Below are positions 1 to 10,451 of a stretch of 64,000 bases of DNA, one piece after another. The stretch is taken from contig OY725490.1 in the NCBI GenBank assembly GCA_963281255.1, positions 3,906,001 to 3,970,000 of the forward strand, in the 5' to 3' direction. Numbering within the stretch: the stretch's first letter is position 1; each line of letters starts with the position of its first letter. The DNA is from Aphrocallistes beatrix. Taxonomy: Eukaryota; Porifera; Hexactinellida; Sceptrulophora; Aphrocallistidae. The notes beneath the pieces are model-generated. The model had not been told where the DNA came from. It worked only from the letters and a program-made list of their open reading frames with translations, and ran no database searches. The position numbers and the translations under genes were made by a program.

Positions 1-53
1 AAAATTAGTATGGAATGTCATCGACTGGGGCAGCTCAAACCCCAATAAATTAT

Positions 54-495
54 CACTACAACGCTTCGCTTGCTTCCGCTCCGCGGCTGGCGGATACAAA
101 GTACCCGCCAGAGGCGCCCTGCGGGCGCATAGGCTCACAATGATTAATTATAAGTTAGATAACATCTCTAATTACGTCTGTCTTACTGTCACAATCGATA
201 TCACTCGAAAAGTCACAAAATTTGTCAATTTTTTATTTTTGATGAGTAATGATGACGTCATAACAGAGTGATGAGTCATCATTTTTTGATGATAGTAGTA
301 ACATATGTGAGATATATTAATATACACATTATATTAAAAATTTAGCCTTCTATCACTTTAAATGACTGAGTTATGTTCGAAAAACAAATTTCTAATTATA
401 AAAAAGGTGATAGTGGCATAATTCCATGATGAGTCGACATTTTCGTCTGAGGTCAGAACTTAGTAGAGCCATAGCCAAAAGACTCCCACATGCTT
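54..495 (-). mobile_element. Helentron-like non-autonomous element, reverse, 5' truncated
   Basis: Copy of the most abundant repeat of the window. In reverse it starts with the GC-rich 3' end (the ccgcggctggcgg block) and runs through the TGATGAGTCATCATTTTTTGATGA block to the gccatagccaaaagactccc block, then stops without the TA tract and 5' end. Assigned by alignment to the full copy at 43426-43971. Confidence 0.7.
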
Positions 496-704
496 TCTAT
501 AGATTAATCCTTTCCAAAGCGTGACTACTAGCATATGTGTCTACTTGTGCAGTTTGCCACTTGTTATTACCAGTATATATTTTTGGAAGAAGTGGATCAA
601 GGTGGCACAAGCGATATTAATTACCTTTTAAACATAATTGATATATAGAAAACTTCTAAACTGAGTAATTCGAGCGTGTATTTTTCGAACTTAATGTCAG
701 ATTT

Positions 705-802
705 TTAATTAATCAATGTGATCCCATGCACCCACAGGGCGCCTCCAGCGGACATAAAGTGTCCGCCAGCCGCGCAGCGCAAGTAAGCGAAGCGCGCTTG
801 TA
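705..802 (+). mobile_element. Helentron-like element, 3' end only
   Basis: Contains the gggcgcctcc / gtccgccagccgcgcagcgc block and the terminal AAGCGAAGCGCGCTT hairpin of the Helentron family. The Tigger element at 807 sits four bases downstream, in the TA run that follows this end. Confidence 0.65.
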
Positions 803-1182
803 TATACAGTCGAACCTCCGAGATCCGGACCTCCAAGATACGGGCACCTCCCTCAACCGGGCACCCATTTTTCTTCAATTAAAAATGAAATCCCAACTTT
901 ATATAATTTTTTCCCGGATAACAAAGCTGACTTGGGTAATTAATGTCAAACGCATTTCTAACCTGGTAGTACATGCCAATGTAATTTTCCATAACTTAGA
1001 AAATATACATTTTTTGGTACGTATTATCCATATAATGTGTGAATATGAAATAAGATGTGGATCTAATGATTGAGAAATTGACGAATTGATAATTGGGTAT
1101 ATGTTCTTTCCACGGCGGGCCTATCTCTCCACCTCTTGACGAGTAGCAAGTACTCGATATCAATGTCACCTAAATAATCTAG

Positions 1183-2651
1183 CTACTCCAATGCAACACC
1201 TAAAGCTTCATATGCCTCTGAAGGTGTCACTAAGCTTTGAATTTGTTCATTATCCGAGTCAGGATCAACTTCTGTTTCAGTTCTCTCGTTTTGAACATGG
1301 GAAACAATTTCTTCATCAGTTATGATTTCATATCCCGGATCAAGATAATCATCATTCAACCAATCTTCTGTTTCTGAAGAACCCAATTCCTGGAATAGTT
1401 CAGAAATTTCAGCTGATTCAGTGTCTGATTCTATATCTCTAGCAGCCATCATATGATCATCTGGTTTGAGTTATTCCAACCCCGTGATAAACAATCAGTG
1501 GATGTTTCACTCCATGCTTGTGCTGCCCAATAGACAGCATGTTTTATTGTTAGCTCTTTTAAAACTGCAGGAATAGATAGATGTGATGTTTTTTCTTCAA
1601 GAATGAGGTGCCGCAAAAGTAATTTTTTGTATCTCCTTTTCACTGATTCTATAATGCCTTGATCCATAGGTTGTACGAGTGAGGTTGTGTTGGCAGATAA
1701 AAACATGGTAGTTACGGTCCTATCTTGAGACTGTAGTTTATCAGCAGAGGGATGTGCTTGGGCATTATCGAGGAGAAGTAGAATTTTACATTCTATACCT
1801 ATTTCGTGACAAAATTGTTTCACATGTGCTACAAACTTACGTTGAAACCACTCTAAAAACACCTTGGAATCCATCCATGATTTATGTTGTGTGAAGAGTA
1901 GTGAACAGGAAGACTTTCCATGTTCGTGTGCTTGAAACATCGAGGCTTACTACTTTTGTGGATAAATGTCAAAGGGAGACGACAACTTCCAGAGGCATTT
2001 GCACATGCAAGTATGGTTACCCTATCCTTCGATTGCTTGAAATTCTTTGGATTTCTTTTATCAACTGAAACTAGCGACCTTGAGGGCAACATTCGCCACC
2101 ACAAACCAGTTTCGTCTGCGTTAAAAATTTGATCTTTTGTGTATCCTCTTGTTTCAATTATTTTAAACAGGTCACATTTAAATGGTTGAATAGCTGAGGT
2201 ATTGGCTGACAGTGATTCTCCTTGAAGTTGAACTGCACGTATACAATGCTGCCTACAGAACTTGTGTAACCAACCAGAGCTTCCCTTGAATGTTCCAACC
2301 TCATGATGGGGGTAAAGCTGTGGAAATAATTGTAGTGCTTTCTCCTGAAGTAAGGGTCCTGATACTGGTGCACCTTTGGAGCGTTGCTGGAGAAACCATA
2401 TGTTACATACCTTATCTAAATCTTCAAACTGTATTTTTTCGATAATGCATCGATTCTTTACTAAAGTCGGATTATCATTTATTGTAATATAGCGCTTAAT
2501 CTTCTCTTTATCTCTCCAAATATCATTAATAGTGGATTTCGCAACTTTGAATATGTCTGCAACCACCCTTTGTGACTTCCCTTTTTCAAGTTATTTCCAG
2601 CTTCTGTTCAATAGTGATAACACATCTTTTCCTCTTAGGTGCGGTTGCCAT
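1183..2651 (-). pseudogene. Tigger/jerky-like DDE transposase, frameshifted
   Basis: Transposase that would cut and paste the surrounding element. Read on the minus strand: a start at 2651 with a Lys/Arg-rich N-terminus; a frameshift near 2590; a CENP-B/psq-type helix-turn-helix (VADIFKVAKSTINDIW); a second DNA-binding segment ending SSGWLHKFCRQH; then the DDE core with first Asp in NADETGLWW. A second frameshift lies near 1853-1940, after which come the second Asp in LLLLDNAQAHP and the third in PMDQGII, about 34 residues later. The frame shifts once more at about 1450 into an acidic C-terminal tail. All three catalytic acids survive, but at least three frame changes mean no functional protein. 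The family match is by motif and is secure; the subfamily is inferred. Confidence 0.88.
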
Positions 2652-2683
2652 GAATAATTAGTTCTAATTAGATTGAGTACTGT

Positions 2684-2795
2684 GCCCGTATCTTAGAAAT
2701 TCAGGGCCCGTGTCTTAGAAATTTAGTGCCCGTATCTTAGAAATTTAGCGCCCGTATCTTAGAAATTCAGTGCCCGTATCTTAGAAATCCAGTAT
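2684..2795. repeat. Subterminal tandem repeat of the Tigger element
   Basis: About five head-to-tail copies of a 22-23 bp unit built on CCCGTATCTTAGAAATTCAG. It lies between the transposase start and the right inverted repeat, where transposase-binding or promoter-proximal repeats often sit. That role is inferred. Confidence 0.8.
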
Positions 2796-3262
2796 GTATA
2801 AGTAAAAAGAGTGAAATAATTCATGGGTGAGTATTAAATAAACAATATTTATTAGTAATAAGAACTTGGAGCAATAACAAGTTTATATACTCGGGCAATA
2901 CCATGGAGATATATTGTTATTTCCGAGATCCGGGCAAATTCTAAGATCCGGGCACCATCCGGTTCCACACTGCCCGGATCTCGGAGGTTCGACTGTATAT
3001 AAATTTAAACAATTCAGTAACTATTCACATTAAAACCATCTAAGTGAAAATATCCAATATTAATTAACCTTTAAGACCTCGCTTCTCCACTCTGGAGTAA
3101 TCTGTCACTGGCTCGAGGAATGAATTCAGATGAAAATATCAGTTCATCGCGGATTTATGTCGTCATTGTCACTTTTTCTGGCATTAATCAGCCATTTTAA
3201 AAGATACCTTATCATAAAGGTTAAAAGGGGAATCATAGGTGTATAATAACATTCCACATCCT

Positions 3263-3292
3263 TACTATTAAAACTCGATTAATATATATATA
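3263..3292 (+). mobile_element. Helentron-like element, 5' end, split by insertions
   Basis: Has the family 5' end TCCTTACTATTAAAACTCGA followed by (TA)n. The rest of this copy continues at 6461, after three elements inserted in its TA tract. Confidence 0.7.
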
Positions 3293-4016
3293 CAGGGTGG
3301 CTTTTAAGTTCTTTCCCAAGCTTGATTAGGTATAAAATTTCTTATACTCAAACAATCTTAGTTATTATGGTCTTTAGAGATTGTATTTCAAATATTCTCA
3401 ATGATTTTAAAAGCTTTTTCGAGTCTAAGACCTAGAACTGTGTTTTGTATGGTGAGTTTGTGGAGAAAATATGTGTCCTGGCGCGCAGCGAAATTCGAGA
3501 ATCAGGGTCACTGCTTCTGTAAAAAATGTCTCTATAATCGATGTTCCATGACGATTTAGAACCAGATACCTTTCATTCACCATGAAAATATTTCACAAAT
3601 CCATTGAATTTATTATCAGAAACGAGATAAAGTTATTATTTCAAGTGTTCAAATTAGGTACATTTTGCAAAATCACCCAAAATGGCACTTTTTTTCACAT
3701 CACCAAAAATCTGATCCAAATGGTTCTCAATATACACTGCTTGAACAAAAGTATTCGTACTCCTTGAATATTAAGAAATTTACCCCCCACATACTAGTAG
3801 TAAATTCAAATTACTCAAAGTCAAATTACTCAATTCAATGAATGGTACTTGTAATAATCACTCTTAACGTATAAGTGTAAATAGAGTAAATATTGTATAT
3901 GCGTAGTAGTAGCACTAGTAAGTGAAATGAAGTCCCAACTTCAGTATGTGTCTGCATGCCTCCTAAGTGTAAATAGGGTGACTATCGTTAGTATAAGAGA
4001 AATGAATTCCTAACTT

Positions 4017-4640
4017 CAGTATTTTGTCTGCATGCCGTTTGATTTCTTCACGGCTTGCATTCTGTTCGGCATGCTTTCTACAAGTTGAGTTAGTGTCGAT
4101 GATGGGATGTTGACCCATTCTTCCAAAAGGATCTCTTTCAAGTCCTTTTTTTTGGCAATGATTCTCTTGCACTGATTTTTCTTTGTAAATTTCCCAGTGT
4201 CTCGATAGGATCTATGTCTGGACTTTGCGGGGGCCGTCCATTACAGACACGCCTTCCGACCGAACCAACTTCTGGTTTGATTTGCTCGATGAGCGGGTGC
4301 ATTGTCCTGTTGGAAGATCACGGAAGGACGATTTCTAAAACTTTAGGATAAAAACACGAGTATAATTTTGTTAAATTTCGCGAATATAACCTGACAAAAA
4401 ATTTAGTTTCCCATTGACTATGTAACAAGGGCCCAGTTGATCACCACAAAAACAGCCCCAAATCATTACTGAGCCTCCATCACCTTGGACTGTTTTACGG
4501 ATGCATTCGGGAAGATATCGCTCGTTTGGTTGACGCCAATTTTTTGCTTACCGTCTGAATAGAACAGTTTATATCTACTCTCGTCTGACCAAATAACGTC
4601 ATGCCATTTGTCGTGGCTCCAGGATTTATGTAGAATTCAG
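4017..4640 (-). pseudogene. Tc1-like transposase, degraded
   Basis: Minus-strand remnants of a DDE transposase: a segment equivalent to WSDESRYKLFYSDGK, then a block with SVMIWGCF (about 4440-4480), then FQQDNAPAHRANQT (about 4270-4310, second catalytic Asp), then PPQSPDIDPIE (about 4200-4230, third Asp) and a C-terminus ending MPNRMQAVKKSNG near 4020. Several frame changes are needed, and the N-terminal HTH is not visible before the hAT-type insert. Tc1 identity rests on the DNAPAH and SPDxxPIE signatures and the TA-flanked ends. Confidence 0.85.
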
Positions 4641-4717
4641 AGAAACTTGAATATTGAGTGAAGATAAATGAGAAACAATATATGCCCCAAAATAGTATTT
4701 TCTATTCATGATAGGAC

Positions 4718-4862
4718 CCATAGGCGCCAAACCCGGGGGGGCTGGGGAGGCTCAAGCCCCCCTGGATTTGAAGATGGCCCATAGACGCGATGCATAATTT
4801 ACGGCCGAGCCCCCCCTGGAACCCCGAAATTCTCCTTAGATTTCGAAAAGTTCGGCGGCCCT
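4718..4862. mobile_element. Short hAT-type element in the Tc1 copy
   Basis: A GC-rich 145-bp block beginning ccataggcgcc and ending ggcggccct, flanked by gataggac / gataggag (8 bp, one mismatch). The 8-bp duplication and AGGCG-type ends suggest hAT. It carries no gene. Confidence 0.55.
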
Positions 4863-5289
4863 GATAGGAGCTATAAAGTATTAGGAAGCATGCACACAAA
4901 AATATAAAAATAAAAATGCTTTACACAGTAAGAATGTAAAAGGTATTGTACGAATACTTTTGTTCAAGCAGTGTATACTGATCTAAACATACTATATTTC
5001 TACAAATTTAGAGTGTTCGAGGAAAATGTGAGAGCTAATTTGTCCTAGAATTTGAAGACTCTAGAAAGATAATTTGATTCTCGAATTTCGCTGCGCGCCA
5101 GGACACATATTTTCTCCTCAAAACTCACCATACAAAACACAGTTCTAGGTCTTAGACTCGAAAAAGCTTTTAAAATCATTGAGAATATTTGAAATACAAT
5201 CTCTAAAGACCATAATAACTAAGATTGTTTGAATATAAGAAATTTTATACCTAATCAAGCTTGGGAAAGAACTTAAAAGCCACCCTGTA

Positions 5290-5858
5290 CAGGGTGACCC
5301 AGTTCTGTTACAAGCTTCATTAGGTATAAAATTTCTTATACTCAAACGATCTTAGTTATTATGGTCCTTAGAGATTGTAATTCGAATATTTTCAATGATT
5401 TTAAAAGATATTTCGATTCTATGACTTAGAAATGTGTTTTGTAAGGTGAATTTTGGGAAAGAAAAATGTGTCCTGGTCCGCAGCGAAAATCGTGAATCAG
5501 GGCCCACTGCTTCTGTAAAAAATGTCTTCATAATCGATGTCCCATGACGATTTAGCACCAGGTACCTTTCATTCGCCATAGAAATATTTCATAAATCCAC
5601 TGAATTCGTTATCAGAAACGAGAAAAAGTTATTCAGTCGCAGTTCAAATTAGGTACATTTTGCAAAATTCCCCAAATGGCACTTTTTTTCACATCACAAA
5701 AAATATGATCCAATTGGTCTTCAAAATGCACTGATCTGAACATCTTATATCTCTACAAATTTAGAGTGTTCGAGGAAAATGTGTGAGCTAATTTTTCCTA
5801 GAATTTGAAGAAATTTTATACCTAATGAAGCTTGTAACAGAACTTATGGGTCACCCTG
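5290..5858. mobile_element. TA-inserting miniature element (family M2)
   Basis: Ends CAGGGTGACCCAGTTCTGTT...AAGCTTCATTAGG occur inverted at both sides, with TA at 5288-5289 and 5859-5860. The interior is clearly related to M1 (same tttcttatactcaaac and cgcagcgaaa blocks), so M1 and M2 are subfamilies of one family. No coding capacity. Confidence 0.82.
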
Positions 5859-5868
5859 TATATATATA

Positions 5869-6460
5869 CAGGGTGGTCCACGGATAATCTACTTATTTAA
5901 AAAGGTTATATTTCAGTTATTTCATCTCAGATTTTTAGGAATGACTACTCGTTTTGTTGTCCAAACTTATACATTTTGATATTTACTAGCGAAAAACCGT
6001 TAGATTAAGTAATTGCGTTTAGAGACTGAAATGAAAGTCAACATTGCGAAATGGTACTATGACAATGTTAAGAGTATAGTCAGAACACAAAGGACTTTCA
6101 AGAGAATTTACAAGTGTAAAATAGCTCCATGAGAACAAACAATCGGTAATCTTGTTAAGAAATTCGAGGAGAATGGTTCAGTTGCCAATAAACCAGCACC
6201 AGGTCCATTTTTCACTACAAGAACCATCCTTTTGTTGTGACTATACTCTTAATATTGTTATACTTGTAGTACCATTTCACAATGTTGATTTCATTTCAGT
6301 CCATAAATGCAATGACTTAATCTGACGGGATTTTTGCTAGTATATTCAAAATGTATTGTTTAGGCAATAAAACGAGTGGTCATTCTTAAAAATCTGAGAT
6401 GAAATTCCTGGAATATAACATTTAAAAATCAAATCAGTAGATTATCCGTGGACCACCCTG
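5869..6460 (+). mobile_element. Mariner-type deletion derivative with long inverted repeats (family M3)
   Basis: Ends CAGGGTGGTCCACGGATAAT occur inverted at 6430-6460; the left flank is TA and the right flank is TG (decayed). The two halves are near mirror images, so it would fold into a long hairpin. The left half keeps the 5' end of a transposase. Confidence 0.8.
6031..6212 (+). pseudogene. N-terminal HTH fragment of a mariner/IS630-type transposase
   Basis: Begins with an ATG. The translation contains VKSIVRTQRTFKRIYKCK, one stop, then IGNLVKKFEENGSVANKPAP, the paired helix-turn-helix arrangement of IS630/maT-type mariner transposases (QRxFRRxY ... FxETGSVxxKxxxGP). The catalytic domain is absent, because the inverted second half of M3 starts right after it. 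This shows M3 arose by internal deletion and inverted duplication of a coding element. Confidence 0.65.
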
Positions 6461-6660
6461 TGTATATATATATATATATATATATATGTAACGAATTGAT
6501 TGAAGAAACTGCCAGCATTTATTTTTAAAATGGTTGAGATTAGCAAACAGTGATTGGATGGATTCTGAAGAATACTAATTCTGCCAAGTGCAGAACTCCA
6601 GAAAACCCATTCTGCCAAGTGTAGAACTCCAGAAATTCTATTCTGCCAAGTACAGAACAC
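6461..6660 (+). mobile_element. Helentron-like element, continuation after insertions
   Basis: (TA)n followed by taacgaattgattgaagaaactgccag, the block that directly follows the TA tract in all other copies. It continues the 5' end at 3263-3292. It diverges after about 6515. Confidence 0.6.
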
Positions 6661-6665
6661 TTCAT
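6580..6665. repeat. 27-bp tandem repeat, three units
   Basis: Three copies of a unit containing attctgccaagtgcagaact. It directly precedes a second minisatellite. Confidence 0.75.
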
Positions 6666-6689
6666 AGTTCACACGAGCAAGCTATATTT

Positions 6690-6962
6690 GTTAGAATTTT
6701 GAAGTTGTCAGTTGTCAGAATAATGGAAGTTGTCACATGTCAGAATGGACTTTTGCGGAATTGTCACTTGTCAGAATGAACTTTTGCAGAATAGTCACTT
6801 ATCAGAATGAACTTTAGCAGAATTGTCACATGTCAGAATGGGATTATCTAAAATTGTCACTTGTCAGAATAAACTTTTGTAGAATTGTCACTTGTCAGAA
6901 TGAATTTTTGTAGAATTGTCACTTTTCAGAATGGACCTTTGCAAATTGCCACATGTCAGAAA
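6690..6962. repeat. 31-bp minisatellite
   Basis: About nine imperfect head-to-tail copies of a unit like cttttgcagaattgtcac followed by ttgtcagaatgaa. Reading frames through it are by-products of the repeat. Confidence 0.85.
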
Positions 6963-7113
6963 TGAATTATGAATTGAATTATGTAAGAATTCATATTTCA
7001 ACCACAATTTATTTTGTTAGTTATTCGTCACTTCAAAAGTACAATGACAGATTATGACACTAGTAATTTGTTGTCTATGTGGGTGTCAACAATTAATGTT
7101 AATGACTTGTCAC

Positions 7114-8121
7114 TCATAGGCGGCGCGTGAGGTTTCAGATATGGGGAGGCTATTTAATAATAATAAGAATTTGAATAATATTGCCTAGGTTCCTATTTCA
7201 AACTCACCATGATTAATCTAAATTACATCACAGTAAAGTGGGATGATTTTATTCCTGAAAGTTAGAGAATATTCTTGAGACAATGGGACAATTGTTAAAT
7301 AATTGAGTATAAAAAAAGTATATCATTATAGAAATAATTTGGAGAATACTTATATGGAAATGACGCAAGTTTTCATATAAACCCAATCAGAACATTAATT
7401 CATGGGTCAACACTAATCTACCATACAATATAATCATGTTTCAGTTCCAAGAAGAGGTATTAAAAAGTCCATTGCGCATGCTCAATCGTCACATTGCGCA
7501 TGATCAATTGACCCATTACGCATGATCTATCATCACTTTGCACATAATATGCAAAAATCACTTAAAATATTTCTATACTATATGGAAAACTATTCCAAAA
7601 ATTATTAGACTTAATGAAAGTAATATATGTAAATGTTATTTTCATTAAGTCTAATAATCATCATAGAGTGGTAGAATCATGTCAGTATTATCTGCACTCT
7701 CAGCTTCCAAGTACTGTCTGCTGATTCTTATCAGTAAGCAATCCGTTACTAGATCATTTCCCAGGGATGCACGGAGAGGAGAGTGAATTTGCTTATGCCG
7801 AGAAAACAGTCACTCAACCGAAGCCTCACTAACTGCCATTTTGTTGAGTATCTGTTTTTCAAACACTTTCAGTTTTGGGAAATGCTGTATTGCATTACCT
7901 TCCAACCCAGCACCAAACTCCCTGGCTATGCGCGCAATGGACTTTTTAATATAGGCCAAGAAGCTCATTTCAATACAACTTAAATATTTTGATTAATTTG
8001 TGTGGAAATTATTATCACCATATCTTCGATTAACTTAGCGGAAAGTCCCTCAGTTAGAAGCCAATAAGTTAAATTTTGGGGAGGCTGAGCATCACCAAGC
8101 CTCCATTACGCGCTGCCCATG
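7114..8121. mobile_element. Non-autonomous hAT-type element
   Basis: Flanked by perfect 8-bp duplications CTTGTCAC at 7106-7113 and 8122-8129. Inverted ends are short and imperfect (tcataggcggcgcgt against catgggcagcgcgta), with the word GGGGAGGCT inverted just inside both. No transposase is recognised. It contains degenerate 30-bp repeats around gcgcatgatcaat (7470-7550) and a perfect palindrome (7601-7658). Confidence 0.72.
7601..7658. repeat. Inverted repeat, 19-bp perfect arms
   Basis: Arms attattagacttaatgaaa and its exact reverse complement, separated by 20 bases. Confidence 0.9.
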
Positions 8122-8195
8122 CTTGTCACACTACTCTGTAGTTGTCAACACTAATTAACAATAGAAATGACTAGTATAATTCCGAATCCGCTGTA

Positions 8196-8412
8196 TTGAC
8201 AAAGTGGAATCCACTATACGAGAGTATAAACGATCTGTAGGGAAAGTTCTCACAACTTCAGATGAACACAACTATGTTCATTCAAATATTACAGAAGATT
8301 ATATCTATCTCAAATGCGCCCTGTATAGGAGTGGTTGTAAAGGAACCAGCAAACTTAATCATTCGAGAAATTTAATTACTTCGATGTATTTACAAGGCTT
8401 GCCGTGGGGATA
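8196..8412 (+). pseudogene. FLYWCH-type zinc-finger fragment (possibly MULE-derived)
   Basis: The translation includes KVLTTSDEHNYVHSN, YIYLKCALYRSGCKG and TSKLN. The order of an aromatic-rich strand, one Cys before and one Cys-Lys after a short basic loop resembles FLYWCH fingers found in Mutator-like transposases. Only one such domain is present, and neither the His of a complete C2H2 arrangement nor the rest of a gene is visible. It could instead be a chance ORF. It ends where the catatccatatcc repeats begin. Confidence 0.35.
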
Positions 8413-8475
8413 AAAAACCCCATCCATATCCATATCCATATCCATATCCACGCAATTTTTCGAGGATATCCATGG
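8412..8475. repeat. Hexamer repeat (atccat)n and flank
   Basis: About five direct copies of catatc. It could be the subterminal repeat of the hAT element whose transposase follows on the minus strand; no matching far end was found. Confidence 0.6.
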
Positions 8476-8490
8476 ATATTTGAAATATCG

Positions 8491-8529
8491 TATTAGGTTT
8501 TAGAAATATGATATTTCTAAAACCTAATA
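8491..8529. repeat. Near-perfect palindrome
   Basis: 19-bp arms (tattaggttttagaaatat and its reverse complement) with a single-base spacer. Confidence 0.92.
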
Positions 8530-8719
8530 TTACAAATATCCAAAGATTTAGGTTGTAAAACGTATGTTTAGTTATCTATTGAATGTTATGTACTGTACGC
8601 ACTGAAACATCTATCTATTAGATCTCTAAAAATAACAACATAAACCTAAATTTAGTCAATATCAGATTCAGCATCAGTTTCAAGAGTATCCTTTTCTCTG
8701 TCTTCGTTGAAGAACTTTG

Positions 8720-9972
8720 CTAGTTCATCTGGTTCGATAACAATTCCCAGCTTCTTGATGGGTCCTTATCTTTATTCTGGTACCTGATGTAAATCAGTTT
8801 CTTCATGACAGCCGGTGACATCCTCTTTCTCATCTTCGAAAGTAGGATGCCGGCCTGGCTGAACAACCTCTCCACGGCTGCAGAGGATACTGGCGCCGAG
8901 AAAACTATCTTTGCACAGGTGCGCAGACTTGTTAACCGACTGTACCGCCAAAACTCAGTTGGATCCTTCATGGGTACCCGAGTGCCTCTGAACTCCTGGA
9001 GTTCTACATCAAGAGTACCAACCTTTGACTTTTTGGCTAGCGATTGCTCATCCTCCCCGGTTACCAGGTACAGATCTTCAAAGGGGTCTCCAGAGATTTG
9101 ATGACTGACCATTGACTGTTGGCTCACACATTCCGAAGAGTTCGTCGAGGTGCTGATCAACGAGGCTGTCGTGTTCGACGGCCACCTTCAGCCAGGTGGC
9201 AGCGAAGGTTTTCTGTAGCGAACTTGTCGATCGGGAATACTGTTTTACATATCCTCTAATGGTTTTCGGGATGCCCAGACCTGCAAGAATGAAAATTTAG
9301 ATTGCAGAAACGTGCATAGCAGAGAAACTGGTGCTTAAAAATAATAAGTGTTGAGTGTAGGTCTAGTTACTTACTTACCAGAGAGGAAAGCAGCAGACTG
9401 TGAAAAGGGAGAGCCATAATACATCCACAATTTTTGTTCCATTCGATCTCGTAGATCTTGGCATAAGTTTCTTGTAACACGTTGCTCAGATTCATCCACT
9501 TGGCGACCGAACAAATGCATATCAAGAAGCAGGTAATTTACAAAGGATCGATGCGATGTTACACCGTCCACCTCAACCCAATCAAAGAAGAGTTTCACTT
9601 GGTCCATCACTGCAAACACAGACTTCAGTAGGGCTAGGGATGGTAGATTATCCGCCACTGAGTTATCATCTTCTGTGTGGTACACCACATAGTTATGCAC
9701 TGCAGCTAACAGTCTGTTATAATGGGATCGCCAAGGACGCGTGGTGGATTTCTCTGGTATCGATCTCACCAGCTTTTTTGCCTTGTCATCACGGCGGTTA
9801 TAGAAATTTTCAATAGTGTTTATTTTATCCATTAACTGATCCTTTAATTCTAACCTGCAGTGCCCTTTTGGTTCAGCATCAAGTACGTAGGTGAGACATG
9901 TTGACAATGCATGCTCTGTGCATCCAATCCTACCCAGTTGTAATCAGATGTTTCCCATCGCCCATCGAAAGC
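8720..9972 (-). pseudogene. hAT transposase with an intron, C-terminal half
   Basis: Minus strand. The upstream part has GCTEHALSTCLTYVLD, the Cys/His segment typical of the hAT RNase-H-fold core, followed by about 170 residues of helical insertion domain with FDWVEVDGVTSHRSFVNYLL. An apparent intron follows (donor CTG|GTAAGT near 9380, acceptor TTCTTGCAG near 9284; about 95 bp), then GIPKTIRGYVKQYSR. After a frame change near 9150 the C-terminus carries the hAT dimerisation domain: FSAPVSSAAVERLFSQAG, KMRKRMSP and KKLIYIRYQNK. The first half of the transposase (BED finger, first catalytic Asp) is missing, and a GC-rich repeat begins at about 9975. hAT identity is secure. Confidence 0.88.
9284..9381 (-). 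other. Intron in the hAT transposase
   Basis: The reverse strand reads GGTAAGTAAGTAAC at the 5' side and a T-rich stretch ending TTGCAG at the 3' side. Removing it joins two reading frames in phase. This is direct evidence for eukaryotic DNA. Confidence 0.7.
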
Positions 9973-9974
9973 CG

Positions 9975-10160
9975 CTGGGGTCAGGGGGGGGGGCAGTTGC
10001 CCCCCCTACACTCCAACATTCCTACAATATTTGTTAATTTCTCAAACAATGAGACCATGGGTTGGGCAGTTGCCCCCCCTATACTCCGGCTTTCCGCAAT
10101 ATTTATTAATCACAAATATCCCGCCCCCCCTGGACTAGAGGCTGGCTACGCCTATGACCA
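9975..10160. repeat. GC-rich hAT-type repeat fragments
   Basis: Two copies of a gggcagttgccccccct block about 80 bp apart, ending in ccccctggactagaggctggctacgcctatg. AGGCGTAGCC is a common hAT end, but no target duplication was found. It interrupts the hAT transposase. Confidence 0.45.
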
Positions 10161-10451
10161 CACTGAACGATTGCTGATGGAATCTACCAACTCCAAGAGC
10201 ATAACTGATAACGAAGACTGGGTAGATAAGTTCTTAGTTCATTTTCAGATCTTCTTTTTGGCTTAGCGACCTCGATGCTCGACCTACGAAACGCCTGATT
10301 AGCTCATGTGTCCAATAACTATTTTTTATTTTTTATTAAGATAATTATTTCAGAAACCTATATTTACTAACAGGCTCGAATACAAAATGATCCATTAAAA
10401 CTGAATAAAACATCATTTCGGCTTATATCGTCAAATATCTAGTTCAAGCTA

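Larger units (their letters stand above)
807..2995 (-). mobile_element. Tigger/pogo-type DNA transposon with intact ends
   Basis: Terminal inverted repeats begin CAGTCGAACCTCCGAGATCC at both ends and the element is flanked by TA at 805-806 and 2996-2997, the Tc1/mariner-Tigger target rule. At 2189 bp with a decayed transposase inside, it is about the length of an autonomous Tigger. The subterminal sequence is rich in CCGGATC / CCCGTATC words, also seen in the short elements at 15005, 16831 and 18140. Confidence 0.9.
3735..4973 (-). mobile_element. Tc1-like transposon inserted in M1
   Basis: Inverted ends CACTGCTTGAACAAAAGTAT and their reverse at 4948-4973, with TA on both sides (3733-3734, 4974-4975). 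The length of 1239 bp is normal for Tc1 once the 145-bp hAT-type insert at 4718 is allowed for. Confidence 0.88.
3293..5287. mobile_element. TA-inserting element with long inverted repeats (family M1), interrupted by Tc1
   Basis: Inverted ends CAGGGTGGCTTTTAAGTTCT...AAGCTTGATTAGG are repeated in reverse at 5240-5287 and flanked by TA. No coding sequence of its own is seen. The arms are about 450 and 310 bp, separated by the Tc1 element at 3735-4973. A related copy lies at 40584-41342. Confidence 0.8.

Noticed and set aside
726-1073. 115-codon plus-strand ORF
   Set aside because: It spans a Helentron end, a TA junction and a Tigger terminal repeat, so it is not one coding unit.
6690-6962. Direct repeats of about 31 bp, superficially CRISPR-like
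   Set aside because: The whole unit repeats head to tail with no unique spacers, so it is a minisatellite.
8805-9101. 98-codon plus-strand ORF
   Set aside because: It is the antisense shadow of the hAT dimerisation domain on the minus strand.
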